From Ulva prolifera (lineage: Eukaryota; Chlorophyta; Ulvophyceae; Ulvales; Ulvaceae), in assembly GCA_023078555.1 (NCBI GenBank), contig CM041203.1, positions 4,486,538 to 4,550,537 on the forward strand: a stretch of 64,000 bases of DNA, written 5' to 3'. A model generated the notes under the pieces. The model did no database searches and was not told the origin of the DNA. It saw only the letters and a list, made by a program, of their open reading frames with translations. Position numbers and translations under genes: made by a program. Of this stretch, positions 44,810-59,800 are shown in pieces. The stretch's first letter is position 1. Every line of letters starts with the position of its first letter.

Positions 44810-47800
44810 CTGATAGAATTGTTTGCATGCAGGCACCAGGCTCCGTCCAGCGCAGCTACCGTGGAAATCCAGTGGTATAGTTGGCATATTACTGTATTGC
44901 CGCAGCATTCCATGAGCACACATTTTTCAGCAGAACTGCGTGCATCATTGCCGGTGTTGGGGGCAAACATGTAACAAAGGCATCAAAGGCGGTAAGCACG
45001 TACATTGCCCTTGTCTGCATCTATTTCGCCACAGATTTCAACACCGCCAGGCCGCCAAGGCACAACAGTTGCAGTCGATGCTCCAGTGCTGTCGCCTGTG
45101 TCATTTGTCAGGGCGGCTCCCGCAGGCACAGTCACGGTCAGTGTCCAGGTGTCACAGCTGTCCCGCGATTCCAGTGGCCAGCCATCCAGATCTTGCCCAA
45201 TTGTCAGCCGATACCAGTCATTGGGCATTGCTTGCACGGTGACATTCATGGGCAAAACAGTGCCGTTGTCATGTTCTGATGTCGTGATCACATCGTCTGC
45301 GGTGAATCCAGTCACAGCCACGCGTGACCTGTCTACGGTGTCCCCATCAGGAGCATACAACACAAACACGGCCTCCAGTGTGACCGTGGGACCAGCCTGC
45401 GCTGCCAATGGTCCACTTGGGGCGACCAGTGTGGGCATGTCTGAGACCACAGGTGTCACGTCTACTGGTGTCCTGTCCACCATTCCTGAGGCGACCTGTG
45501 GTGGGTCGATGGGCAAAAATGCAGCGAGTACGGGGCTGTCACTGATGTCTTGCTCCAGATTTGTTGAGAGATCACTGACGGCATCTACTATTGCTGCCGC
45601 TTCGACTGATGCTGGCAATAAAATTGTGATGTCAGCTATTACAGAACCACTTCTGGTGGACACGTCGCAGAAGAGGGGGGTTGGGTCACCAGACTTGCCG
45701 CTGTCCAGCACTGTCCTGATGCGAGCCTTTGGAACATCGCACAGTGCAGCTTCAAACTCATCTGTGGTTTGGTTCAGGAACATGTCCGGGAATCTCACTT
45801 CAACTGTGATCGCAGGTCTGGAAACTGTTCCTGGAGGTGATGTTGGCGGAGGTGAAGTCCCGTTTGGCATGAGGGGTGACGGTGACGGACTGACTTCCGG
45901 ATCTTCTCCTGGAGTCGTGTCTGGGCCTGGGATCGTTGGAGATACGTCTTCGTAGCACCCGGACGGCTTTGTTGCCTCTGCCTCGGCGATGGCATCATAG
46001 TAGACAAAGGCAGCGTCACATGTGCACTGTCCATCAATACATGAAGGCTGGACGCCGTTGTCAGCTGTCTGCACACATCTGATGCATCAAGATGATTCCT
46101 GGAGCTGAATCAAATCAAGATTCTCATCTGTGTTGCCTGTCAGGCGCGTATGTACAATAGCACAGCAAGCTACACTCTGTGTGCCATGACTCGCAGTGCG
46201 GAAGCTCACAGCCTACATCCCTATGTACACTCTCATGCAGTAAGTTGATACAGTGTGCCACATTGCGTCTGCACATACATCACAGAGTAGGTCACACCTT
46301 GCAGGTGGGAGTGCACTGCGGGGGTACTGCCTCTTGCACTTCCGTTACAAGGCTTGACGTGGAAACGGGAACACCAGCGATAATGATCTCATCTACTGAT
46401 GCTGTGGCCCTTTTGATTGTGTCTGCCAGGGCAAGTAGGCTGACAGGGTCAAATGCTTCGCCCCCATTGCTTGGCCGGGCCACTGGCGACGTGTCCACGG
46501 GCTGAGATGTTCCTGGGGCATCAGTGGGGGGTGCAACGTAACCAGGCGGGTAAGGAGGAGAGGGCATCGGTGGAGGAGGCGGTGGCGAGTCTTCTTGCAA
46601 GTACTCTAATGGAATGATCGAGTACGTCAACTCCAGTACACTAACCTCATCTGCCAGGCGACGACGCGCACCAAGGCTCTTGTAGCCTGTGATGCGAATG
46701 GTGGAGGGATCCAGACCCAACGCAAAAGCAAGACCCGAAGTGAAGGTGGCTGGTGGAGTGTCCAGGAAGGTCTGAAGATCCATCTGAATTGCCATGGAGA
46801 TGCGGACCATTGGAAGCTGTTTGGCCATGATTGGATGTGGCCCCTTGACGACGACGGTGAGCTCGAAGGTATCCATCGCCCAATGATTGGCACCTGCAGG
46901 ATCAGCAAGTGTGACCGGTCGCGCTGATGGTAGCTGCATTGCCTCACCCTTGACCTGAATCTTGAATGTCTGTGCCACGCTGTACCTGCACACCCCACGG
47001 CCAAAATATAAGGTGATGGCATGATCCTGCCCAATATCTGCGGTGAGCTAACATGTGCATCTACTAGATCAGCAGTGTACAACACAGCAGCACAAGCCAG
47101 TCTTATACAATTTATGAAAAGCAAGCAATGGTGTGTGAGCACTACGTAAACCAGATAGCTATCGAGCAAAATAAACAAGGTCTTGTGCATTCAAGAGTCT
47201 TCACATTCTGCATACTTTATGCTGAGGTGCCAGCTCATTGCTCTTTCCAAGGGCACAGTCCATTGCAGGACAAGCGACACACGTCACCTGCCGGACACAC
47301 ACCGAGGCTGTGCGTGAGGCAGGTGGTGAAACGGGACAGCATAAGGATGCAGACAGATTATGAAATATTTGGTGTAGTGCGTACTTGAACCGAAGCAGCA
47401 CGCCCTCCTCAGCTGCAATCCCGCTCATGCTGATCTGATGCTGTTGCGGCGGCGTCCCGGCGTACATGATCGTGTATTCACCACTGAGCTCCACAGTCGT
47501 TGCGAATCGGCTGAGTCGCAGCAGCGACGTGTAGTCAAAGTCCCAGAGATGATCCTCAAAGCAATTGAGCCGCGCAATGCTAGAGCGGCCCCCAGCGGCA
47601 CCCAAGCCGCTCACAGAAACAGGCTGCACACGGCGGGACATGCGATCGGGGTCCAGCGACTCAAAGTAGAGCTCGCGGTAGTTTCCACCGGGAATGACCC
47701 ATGCGCCCATGCCTTTATCATGGTACCTCCGAGAGTCTCCCATCGTCAGATTGCTGTTGTTGCCGGTGACTGAGGCCGGTTCACCAACAAGGGAGCCATC

Positions 47801-50800
47801 TGTGTCGACAAGCACTGCATGGGTCAGCCCGGTGCATTCAAAGTCACCGCAGTTGTCAAATGTTGCCCGGCCTGGATCAGCGGGGGGCGGGTAGTACTTG
47901 GCGTTGGATGAAACATTACTCATACTCATGCGCCGAACAAAAGCAGTTGGTGTCAAGTCGTCAGAGGTTGGATTGGGTGTTATACTAAAATGGCGGCAGC
48001 CACAAGCGTCTACATCAGGCCAGTTCACAAGAGCAATGTCAGACATGTCAGTGTAGCCTCCAAGGGCTGCGTCGCCATCAACGCTGGACCACGGGCCCAT
48101 AAGAGGTGGTTTCCTTGGCCAGGGCTTGGCCCCATTGAACCACACTGAAGTGGTAATTCCAATGCGAGGGCCACATTCAGCATCACCGTCTTCACTGTAG
48201 TTGGGTAAGCCGTCTCTCTCTGTGCAGGTGTCTGGGCATGTGATGCTGCTGTCAAAGCCACATCCTGCACTTCTAGTTTATTTCAGCGATCGCATTGTGT
48301 CTGATACTCAAAGCAGCGATCAATGAGTCGGCAATGTGCAGCCACATCACCCACAAATCGGCAACAGCATGGGCCCACTGTGATCGTTAGTAGTTTTGGT
48401 GAACTGCAAGGCATCTATCAGCACACTCGAATGTGCATTGGGAGATTTCACTTGTGCTGACGATCATAGCAGCACAAGTGAAATCTCCCAATGCACATTC
48501 GAGTGTGCTGATAGATGCCTTGCAGTTCACCAAAACTCTGATCAGCAATAGAAGTGACACAAGACGAAACATCTGTCTGATTGTTGAACTCGTAAACTGT
48601 ACTGGATAAACTCTACTGCCGGGACCACGAAAAGAGAGCATTCAATATTGATCAGTTTTCTGAGCAAGCTTAGCAATACATAGGTTGCTCAGGCAGCATG
48701 CACACTCTGCGACATACCTCCGTTGTTGCTGTAGCCAATTGCAGCCATGTGTGACATCTTCACAGAGCCACTGTCGATTGAACGCGAGGCTTTTGGCATG
48801 ATTGCCAATCCGATCCGGTTGTCAGACAGGAGGAGGTGCTCGACCTCCATGCTGAGGCCACCGCGGTCATATACAACACCCACCTCTGTGGTGTGGTGTG
48901 CGATTGCATTGGACACTCGGCTGCAATCGTACGATGCTTCTGACAGATACACAAATCCAACACGGCAAGAATGTGCGGTGTTGGCGCCCATTGCACTGTC
49001 ATCAATGCCACACTTTTTGGCCCTGCATGTGTATTGCAGGCATGGAGGACGGTACATACAAACATAGCGTTATCTCTGTTGCAGCAGCATGGCTTCTCCA
49101 TTTCTAATGTGGTCCGAACATGTGGGGCTGAAGAACTCAATCTGTACGGTGCAGTTCTGGTCAAGTATTGCTCAGAAGCGTACATCCCAAAGATAAATCC
49201 ATAGTTCTCTGATCCCGCGGCAATATTGTCTTCAGAATGGATTGTGCAGCTTGAGGAATATGGGCATAGCACGAATCCAGAGACTGTATCCAAACGTGCG
49301 GTTACTCCTAGCTTTCGTGCAAAACCAGCAGTGTTGCGAAGGATGACCGCTTTGGGATGATCTGGGATCTTCTTGCCATTGCTTGCTGTTTCGTCATTCC
49401 ATACTGAGATGGCAGGTCCTTCAGTGTCGACAACAACACTATCTGTGATCTGCACAAGCTCGGCCATACGGACCTCAATGCCTGGACCAAACCCATGTGA
49501 GAAGGTGCTGTTCTGAATAGTGGTCCCGTTCGAGGTGGATTCGATCGTCAATGCAGCTCGCCCAGTTCCAACTTGGCCCATGCCCCGGAAAGCTACATTT
49601 GCGATGTTCAATTTTCCACGATATCTGCACGCATCAGAAAACTCATTTTTGGGTCCTGTATACAGCAACCAGAATAAGCCCTGGTGTCAATTCCTTTAGA
49701 AAGCAAGCGCTACAGTTGTCATGCCTTGGTGAGCCATCTGAGAACAAGCAGCGGGATATTGCCGAGTGATGCGCACATCGTTGTCAATGTCAGCCCACGC
49801 TCCTGCCGCTGTACCTCAAGTTCACTGACGAACATCTTGGCTCCATGGCCATCACGCTCCCCGCCGCCCTCAATGGTGATTGACCGCGTCAGCAGCAACA
49901 CCTGAGCTCGTGTCTCCATGCCTTCAAACTTCGTCTTGGCGCTGATGGCCGCATCACGGAACATGTCTGCAGCACCGAAATGCCCAAAGCGCAGCGGTTC
50001 CGCCAGTGTCACGGTGGTGCCATTGCAGGCGACAATAATGGCGTACTCTGCCTCCTCCCAGGAGTGGCCAGTGCTGGTGAGGAAAATCTCTTCCCCTGGC
50101 TGCCACTGGGCGGCATCAGTGACGGTGATGGCGGTGTCCCCTGGAGCCGCAGGGACGGCAAGATGGGTGGTCTGGGGGAGGCTGCTGGCACCATACAGAT
50201 TAATGTCGCCCAGCACCTCCAGCACATTGCTGCCACCCACATACAGCCGCCTTGCATTGGCTGGGACTTTTGCTTCTTTACCTGTGTTGGGACTCGAGAC
50301 ACGTATTGTAACCTGCAGAAAATGCGCCACCTTTTGACAGTGAAATGACAAAGAGACTGTGGCAAACACCTTGCAATTTACAGTAGTCACCACTGCAGCC
50401 TTGACAGTGAACAGCATTGAAAGTAATTCTATGGTGAACGTCTGAAAGCAGACCTTCGAATGTAGTGGAAAAGACCAACATGAGAGTCAGCTATCTGGGG
50501 TTTTCATTCAGAAAGGTCAGAGATGTCCAAGAGGACGATAGTACAGGCCCGAATTTATTGCATATCATCAGTACGGCTAAAAGCACTGCACACCTTGCCA
50601 TCATGGGGATGTGTCTCATTGCCAGCAACCATGGCGCCCGTAGACATCTTGATTGTCTCAGTCGTGAGTGTAATATCTGCGCCTTCAGCAAACGTGAGAA
50701 GACCATCGAGCTCAAGATGCTCGAGGGCAGCCGAATCTGTATCCAGCTCGACAACCCATTCTGGTGGGATCGAAACAGAAGCTCCAGCAGCTGGCTGCCC

Positions 50801-53800
50801 AGTGGCTGGATCGAGCATAGGCCGCATTTCTTCCGGTAAGCTCTGCCAAATCTTTGGATCACTCCAACTCCTACAAGCACTCAACATAACAATACAATGG
50901 TGCAACAGCGCAATCATGCAAGAAGCCTGATCAGCCTGATCAGCGATCTTGAGCTTGTTGTCCTCTGACACACGCAATTACACACTCATGCAATGTGTAC
51001 ATGCGTGTCCACCACTCCCCCATGCCTTTCTGGGGCAAGACTGCAATGTAAATATACATTGTACTACACAGTCAGCAAAGCATGCTGTGGCAATCTAGTG
51101 ATATGACCGCTATACCACTGGATTGCCACATGCTGGGACAATAAAGGCTAACAGATGTTGTGCAGTATGCTGATTGCTGGTATGGTCGGGCTGTCACGTG
51201 AGCTGATGCTAGATCATATGTAGATATACACACCTGACTGTGCTGTCACGCTCCACAGACACCTCAACAGGGGCTGGGCAGCCCTGAGGTGGGCATGACT
51301 GAGCTCGCACTGTCACCTGCTGATTCCACCACCAGCCAGTGCCTGGATTTTCGCGGCCTGACAGCAACATGCTCAGTGTATTGTTGTCGAAGCTTCTGTA
51401 TGAATCACCTGTACTGTTGAACTGAACATCGGGCAAGGAAAGATCATTCGGAATGCGGGTGTCGCCGGCTCCAGAGATGTCAATGTAGCCCCACACATCC
51501 AGGTACGGCATAGTGACAAATACAGCCTCTGGAAGCGGGGCATTGGCCCGGGAGGTGTTCAGCATGTCTGTGACCCCGAACCGGTATCGTTCTGGGATGA
51601 CATTTGGACTGTTCCACCAGAGATGGTAGTGCTCATCAGAAGCCACCACAACTGCCCAACCGTTTGGATTGTCTTTCTTCTTCCTGTCCCTGCAGTTGAG
51701 ATAGCAACCACCGTGTCAGAACCTTGACCACCAGAATACATGTGGCGCTGGATACATGTTAACATCACAGCATCAAATGCTTAGTGTATGTATGATGCTG
51801 CACATCTAAGGCACAGCCAAGGCGGAGCACATTCGCCTGTGGCCAACACCTAAACGATGGAGGTTTGTACACAGGCACACACTCTTTCCAGAGAGAAACA
51901 AGCTCGCACCCCCAAGGGATCATGGAACGTGACATGCCAGTGCCGGCCATATCCTGTGGCAGCAGCGTCGCGTTCTCTAGTTTTTCAGCATACTGCACCA
52001 CCATTTCTCGCTGCTGGTAGACCCAATACGGACTTGGAAGATCAACCATGAGCCGGATGAGACGTTTGGTCGTTGGGCAAACAGCAGATGTGCTCCACCC
52101 CAAGCGCTTCCCAACAGGGCATGAGGGCAGCAGGTGAGGCCAGCCGTTGTGACTGATATATGTGCCTGCAGGAGAAACTAGCATGAGATGCTCGCATGGA
52201 CACAGTTCATACCCAGCACAAGCTGACCCGAGTGGGGTTTTCATGGCAAGTGTGACGTAACTGGTCCAGATACGACAGCTCATACGCTTATTGTGAAAGA
52301 CAGAACCGTCATCTGAACGAAGCGCTGGAACAGCACATCTGATTCGTACCTGCATCATAACCTGAAAGACTGCCATCCATGTCATGAAGGATAGCGTTGA
52401 GACCAGCACCATAGAAAATGATGCTGTCTGTGTCTACGAAGGAGATGTTGGCAAAATGTGTCGTCTTGGCACCTTGGTTCTTCGAGTTGGGGAAGTTGCA
52501 GTGGTCACAGGTGGAGACAGCATACGCCTCGGGCCCAGTGAAGCCAACAAACGTAGTGTCCGTGACAACCTGTTCATTGGTGAATCCACTCACAATCCTG
52601 CACATCACAAGAGGATGCCTGCAAATCTAACGCCCGAGATTATGCTATTATTCGCCCTGTAAACACAGTGGCACCCACTTTGCCGTGGTGTTGGTGCCGC
52701 ATATCGTGGCTCGACATGTACACAAATACGTTTTCAAACCTTTGTTGTAACGTTATTGAACCGAGCCGCAACTGGACGTAAATATACGATTCCTGAGGCA
52801 AGCAATAGCAGTCCACTCGCACACAGCCATGTGGCCACCATGGTGAGGCTTGGTTTCAACCGACAACCTCCTGGTTGCGACTATGCACCGGTACATCTAG
52901 TGGAAGCCAATATGAATTTGAAGATCATCAAAGACGCAGATGTATTGATTGGGAACTGCGGATCGCACCAGCCATATGTGCGAGGTGAGTCGGGGTCGTC
53001 GCGCACACTGTGGGGAAATGGCTTCTTCGCCATAGCAGGGGAGTTGATGCCGATGATTGTGTCATAAGTCCCGGTGGTTCCGTAAGGGGCGTCCATGCGA
53101 TTCAGCTCTGCGCCAGCGCGCATGTTGTCTACTAGTGCACAGCCCACGCACCTCACATCGCCCGCACGTGACAACATCAATCCTGCAATGACATAGGTGC
53201 CCTGTGTTCAATGAAGCTGCGACGCCACAGCAATAGTGTGGTAAATCATCATTGTCGTCTTCCTTGTTACGTGACCGGATGCCCAGGGCACATGTTTGTT
53301 TCAGGACCGAACAAGGATTGTCAACATGAACGGCTGCTATGCGTCAATGTAAGGCGGTATGCAGTGTGGATCAGGCAAACATTGCTGCACGACGGTTTGA
53401 GACGCAAGCGCCAAAATCACACCAGTGCGGCCGTTCTTGTAGCCTGTGTACCGGAGAAGGGTTGCTGTGCGCGGATGCTGCTGTGCCCCAGACTGACTCC
53501 ACTGGCATGGGCTCAGACCAGAGTCTAGAGGTACCCACTGATTGAAAACGCGGAAGCCATAGCGAACATTGCTATGAGCAGTGTTGTCTGTAAATGCTCC
53601 CAGTGGCTCTCCAGGCGGGCAGATGCTCGTAGTATGCGAGGGGCCGGTTGGGTGAGCCTGCGCAATAAAAAATGCTTCAGCTTGGAAGTTCAACAATGTC
53701 CTAATGGGTGACAGCAATCACGATCGTAGCCCAGATCGTAGCCACAGTAAATCAGAACATGATGTGGGTGCCACATGGGTGTCTGCACGCAGCTTTGGCG

Positions 53801-56800
53801 CACCTGCAGGTCAAACCAGAAGCCATATCGCTCAGAGCCCGCGGCAGAGTTGTTGTAGAAGTAGTTTGTGGGGAAGGTGACCCAGAACGACGCGGGGGTG
53901 GTGTCAGTGTCAAGCAGTGACATTGACTTACGTGTCCAGAGCGCGAGGTTGTGTACGATTCTGTTCTGGGACTCGATGGCGTCCTCGATAAAGAACGTGT
54001 GGCCCATGTTGTCGTACGCCACGACGTCCTCAATGCGCAGGTAGTGCACGCCGTGTATGGTGACGGCGCGATTGAACGTGCGGTGCACAGCCGCACCGCG
54101 GATGTAGCTGTCGTGGACCTCGCCCATCATGTGGAAGTGCAGAGGATAGCGGCCGAGCATGAACGCCTGGCCGCAGCGGAAGCATTCGATCTGGGAGATG
54201 CGGCCGATGGTTGTGGCGAGGCGGCCTCGCGGTGGGGAGGCCAGCATGATGTGGGCGCCGTACTGGTCGACGTCTGACTCCTCGTCTCCCTGGATGACGA
54301 CGTTGCGGGACAGGCAGCCAACCTCAGCACGCATGTCAACAGTGCGATTGGCCATGTCCTGCAAAATTACTGCTGCTTACTTGGGGTCTGTGCATGCTGT
54401 GAACTGTGAATGGAGAGCTGCATAACTGGCATGTAAGCAAAATGAATCCACTAGGCAGCATGGCGGTAGGTTGCAGCCAAAAGCACACCACCAGATCTCC
54501 CCAATGCTCATGGGACAGAGGTTTGTCCAGTGTCAAGATTAGGCCATTTTTTGAGACCGACACAATGCGCCTTTGCTCTACTTCTGACGGATCCCATGCA
54601 CTTGACGCAATTGCGATCTCATCGCCAATCTGCCAGTTCACGGGCTCTGCCAGCTGCACTGTGGATGTACCAGCTTCGGCAGTGATACCAAGCCGTGTCC
54701 ATGTTGGTGTCTTGGGCCTGCCATGGAGGTCCAGCGTGCCATATCGTACTGCGATATTTTTGGCACCATAGCTTGGAATCTCACGTGCAGTGGAACGACG
54801 GCCATGTAGGGTGATCTTTGCACTGTGCATGAACGGTGCAGTCTCACGACCAACTGTGAATGCGCTGCCCGCGCCCCGTACCATGATCCACTCGGCATGG
54901 AGCTCTAGGTCATGATCGTCCAGAAATTCTAGCTTGCCTTCCACAAGCAGGAGGCGAAGCCGAGGAGACTGAGGGCCCGCAAGATCATATAGTATAGTTT
55001 GTCCTGCCGGGATGATGACACTTTCGCCATCCACTGGTGCCGGTTCCCCTGAAACAATATTTCTTCAGCAATCCTTGAATTCTGACCCACGATCACAACA
55101 TGCATCAGTGAGTGCCATTATTCTGTAACATGTCCATGTTATTCTGTAACATGCCCACCGATGTTGATGGACACTTGTAGCACGTGTGGTGGCATTGGGC
55201 ATGGTGCTTTTTCATGTAGCAATATTTTGGAAGGACAGGAGCATTGATGTTGGCAGAAGGGCGTACCTGCCCATGTAATGCGGCTGCTCCACAAGTCTTT
55301 ATAGGCAAAGGTGTTGCTTCCGAGCTCTGCCATCCCATACGACAGAGATGAGACTGAGAAGGATGTAGTGTCTGGAATGCTTAGACGTGCGCCTGTCACA
55401 CACGTCAATGCCGTTGAGGACGTGGTGTTGACAGTACACGGCACTCCATCGATTTTCACCAACGCATCCTTTGTAGACTCTGGAAGGTTCTTGCCCAAGA
55501 TCATCACCGATGTTCCACCAGCTGCCGTGCCGTAAGATGGAGACACGGACGACACCTCCGGGGTGACTGTGGAGTCGTATGAGTACATAGATGTTCTATT
55601 GATGGATGCAATTCCAGATTGCGAGAAGACGGTGATAGAGATGGCACAGTCATCTGGCTCCATCGTTGGCCTCGTGACACCAATGAACTGCAGCTCGGGA
55701 ACAATGCAGCTATTTCCCCTGTTAGTAATCTGTACACGCACATACCGATGCTTTTCTGTAGAGTCTATGTTCAGTTCTGTCCAGCCGGTAGCATAAGGAG
55801 CAGCTGACTCTCCATGCACCACCCGATCCCAGTTGAGGGCATCGTTGGAAACATCAACGACCAAGCCAGAAATTTGAGACTCTGGTTCCCACATCGAGCC
55901 ACGAGCGGCCACGTCGGCTGGGATGAGGATGCGAACAAGGCTGATCTGGGCCACATGCGGGGACCAGTCCACGGTGAATTCGCATGTTTCTCCATTACTG
56001 CTCCTGCACAGATGGTTGCCTGTGTATTCTCAGAGAGATTGTCAGAGATCGCCTGTGCATTGTCAGACTGATCGTTAGCACCATTCAGTCAAAGAGGTGC
56101 CGAAGCTCAGATTCCCCATGCCCGGGCAGGGGCCCCTGCTCTGCTGTTTGCGAAAGGATTTGTAAGCGTTGTGACAGGCACGCATAGGTAGAACAGACGA
56201 TCAATATGCACACAATGCACCATCTGCTCCGCCATCTGCTGACTGGCCATACCTCCACTCAGACTCAACTTGTCCATCAAACATTCTGCTGGCTGGGTTG
56301 TCTTTTTGCTCTCCAGCTGTCCCACTGCCAAGTACCTGATCAGGCCTTACTGGAAGATTGACATGGTCAGAAACTGGTGCAGAATCCTTCCAGTACCGAT
56401 GTGTTGTGCATTCGATCATGTTTGACGATGCGCCCGCAGCGATGTCACATGGTTGGTCACACAGTGATACCTCTGTCTCTCCCGGAATCTCACTGAAGCC
56501 AGTACCTGAGATGACGAGGCTTTGCCCTCCGGCAAGTGAACCTGGAGTTGCAGAAGAGATTGTGGAAAATGATTATGATAACACTCAGCCCTGATGTGGC
56601 TTAAAGCACCCAGGTCAGCTGTCTACCAGGCAGACCTCTGTGTGCATCATGCCTGTAAGCAACGTGAATGCAGCAATAGTATGACCACGCGGTTGCATGT
56701 ATCATCCTACCGTAATGCAGGACTCTTGGGAAACCTCACAGCATGTGTTTAGGCAAGCATGACATTGACAGCAGAGCGCACCCACGCTGGAGCTCATGGT

Positions 56801-59800
56801 TGAGATTGCAAGGGGGACATGTATGACAGGCTGTTTTCCAGCAGCAGCCATGCCATCAATGAGGATGACAATTTCATGGCCTGAAGGTGCACTTGCAGGG
56901 AGCTGCAATATCGTGTCTTGTGTTAGCGTCACAGTCGCGGCTGATGTGTCAACGACCGCCGGTAGGATGTCTCTGCCTAACATCACTTGTACGTTGCGTG
57001 AGCCCAATGAAGTAGTAGCATTGGCAGTTTCATTGCGGATGAATATTGTCACTGCTGCCCCGGAGGCCTCTTGGTCGAAATTGTCGATGTAAAGTTCTTG
57101 CTGAATGAACTGACTCCATTCCGCAGCTGCAGCATAAAGTTTGCACTTCTGTTGATCAAATTCACACTCCGGCATCTCGCCTTCAACCCCCATTACAGAC
57201 ACAGCGAGAGGTGGTCCATCAGCATAAAGCCAGCCTGGTGTGTAGGCCGTGATCATGGTATGGCTGGCCTCAAGGACAACCCAGCGCCCACCCTTGCCCT
57301 CAAGCCGTACACGCTGCAGATCTGATGGGAAGCCCGCGCCAGTGATTGTGATCATGCCGCCACTGTTTGTCAAGGAAGCTGGCTGGACCTGCTCAATGTG
57401 AGGCTGCACATTCACCAGAGGCAAGGCTGCAGAACCGTTGGTGTGCAGCATGAATTCTGCTGCACCAGTATCTTCTGACCACACCAGTGGAAGGTAGGTG
57501 CCTGGTTCAATGTCAGCTGGCACGCGCGCAACAACATCTGTTGAGGATTGAACATGAACCTGGAGCATCAGGTGGTCTACTCCATCTGGTGACCACAGGT
57601 CAGGCAACTTCACAGCCTCTGGGGGATCTGAGTCGACACGGTATGGGTTAGTCCAGCGCTGAACTCCACTCTCTTCCACACGGGCCAGATAGATATTAAT
57701 ATCGTTGCCGTTGAGCTTGGACCCTTGCATGTGCAACAAGCCGCTAGCGTTCACATTATGACTGACTGATGTTACCCTTGGCGTTGCATGTGATGTGTAG
57801 TAGAATGCGCAATTGTCTGCTCCAAATCCTTGGTCATTACCAATGAAGGGAATAGGTTCCAAGCTGGCAGGGTCGGGCACAGTAAACGGACAGCACCGTT
57901 GAGTAGTAACAGAAGCTTGTCCTCCGTATGCTCCACCGTAATTGCCTGGCCTGCCGTAAGATCCCAGGCTGACAGGAGCTTCTGCTATACCATACGCTCC
58001 CTGTCCACCATAGGTTGCACCATAACTTCCACCTGACCCTGGTCCGCCATAGCTGCCACCAGATCCACCATAAGCGCTACCAGGACCAAGCTGCGACAGT
58101 GAAGGATCACATCCTGGAGTGCATACAGGAGGCGCTTGGCATTGCGCATATATGCCACTTACGCTCACCTCGACAGGATTCAGCAGCCCCTCTGTTGCTC
58201 CCGCGTGCATGCGCCCCGCAGGCTCAGTCTGGCAGGTGATCATTGTGCGTGAAGAAGATAACACGCGGCATGGTGCGGCAGGGAATACACCAATTGACAC
58301 AAAGTTTGTGGTGATGGCAGCGCCATGATCAGCAAACCCATCTCCATGTATTTCCAAAATCGAGCCTCCAGCAGCAGAGCCATACAACTGACTGATGGAC
58401 GAAACGTAGAACACGCCAGTCACATTCGCTCTTCCTGAGGCATACTGGCCATTTGCGAGGACAGTGACAGGTAGTCTGCCAAAAGTTCCACCACCACGCG
58501 CACGACATTTAATGGTGGTGTCACTGGCACTGCGTACATAACATTCTTTGTCTCCAATCCAGACACGTACATTTTCAGCCACATTGCCAAATCCAGAGCC
58601 ATTCACCGTGACAATCTGCAGAACACGGTTGGCCTAGTGAGCAACGCAAAACAGCAGAAAAAGAGAGAGAGAGAGAGAGCATGTACATATAGAGATATCA
58701 TAGCTCACCTCAGGCACAACTGCACTGATAACCTCTGGAATCACATTGCTGACACGTGGCCCTTCATCTTCATTATAGACGACGTCTGCTTGAGCAACAA
58801 ACATGGCGTTTGCATAAAGCTCGGCCACCACTGGAGAGACTTCAGATGCAGGAGCAATGCCAATGTCCAGCAATCGGCGCATGGCCGTGTCAGTGGAATT
58901 GGAAGCAGCGTTTGCAGAAGCATTGCCATGATCACTTTGGTTGTTAGCATGCGTGTTCCATGGCTCATCAGAAGGACTCCCGTTCTCAAATCTGTTGACT
59001 TCATAGTGTAAAAGTGTGTCAAAGATCTCACGTGGTGGAGCTGGCACTGAGAACCTCGCTGGTGTCAAGGACCATGACAGCGTAGGTGCGCTGAAATAAA
59101 TGCAAGCATCCGGCAAATCTGAGATCCCATATTCTTCTGCAATGCGACTTGCATGCACCTGTGGCGGATCCTGTGCAGACCCAGGCTGAAGAGCATTGCC
59201 CTCTGAAACATGCATATCATTGTTCTCCGGGGAGTAGTCACTGTCATCGTCAATGATGTGGAGAGGACGCGGGGTCAGGCCAAAAAACTCAGGGACGGGT
59301 GCATCCTCCTCCAGCTCCACTCGTGTACAAACCAAAACTGACATAGACTCTTCATCACCATCGGCATCTGGTAGCAAATACACCTCCACTGCTGTTTGAC
59401 TATATTCTGGAACCGTGGTGAACCGCACATACAGCTTGCTTGGCTCGCTGCCAAGCTGCTGGGATGGGCTATTGAATACAACTGGCCATCCACCACCGTC
59501 ACCTCCCTTGGACCTTGTCGTAATATTTTGTTGTAAAGGTGTATAGATAGTATAGATAGTATCCAGCATTACTGACTGCGCTGCTGCAAAGCCTTTCGAT
59601 GGCACATGCACCTGCAAGCATCGCTCTCCTCTTGCTGAAGGTTCGGATTGTGAATCGGGCGGAACACCAGACAGAACAGTCCAGTATGCGGCACACGCAG
59701 ATGCCACCTCTGCAGCGCCACATCGCACATCCATGCTGTACCCAGTCACAGACTGCATAATCTGGTTTGTTGTCGGTAGATGCAGCCATGCATCACCTGA

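Noticed and set aside
45005..45955. 316-codon plus-strand open frame
   Set aside because: It is antisense to exon 45004-46068 of the fibrocystin-L-like gene, whose frame joins neighbours in phase; the plus frame has no motif.
53657..53700. Acceptor CATTAG at 53701 for the exon ending at 53423
   Set aside because: It breaks phase with the preceding exon (ending FDLQ); GCGCAG at 53658 keeps phase and restores the family pattern AHPTGPSH.
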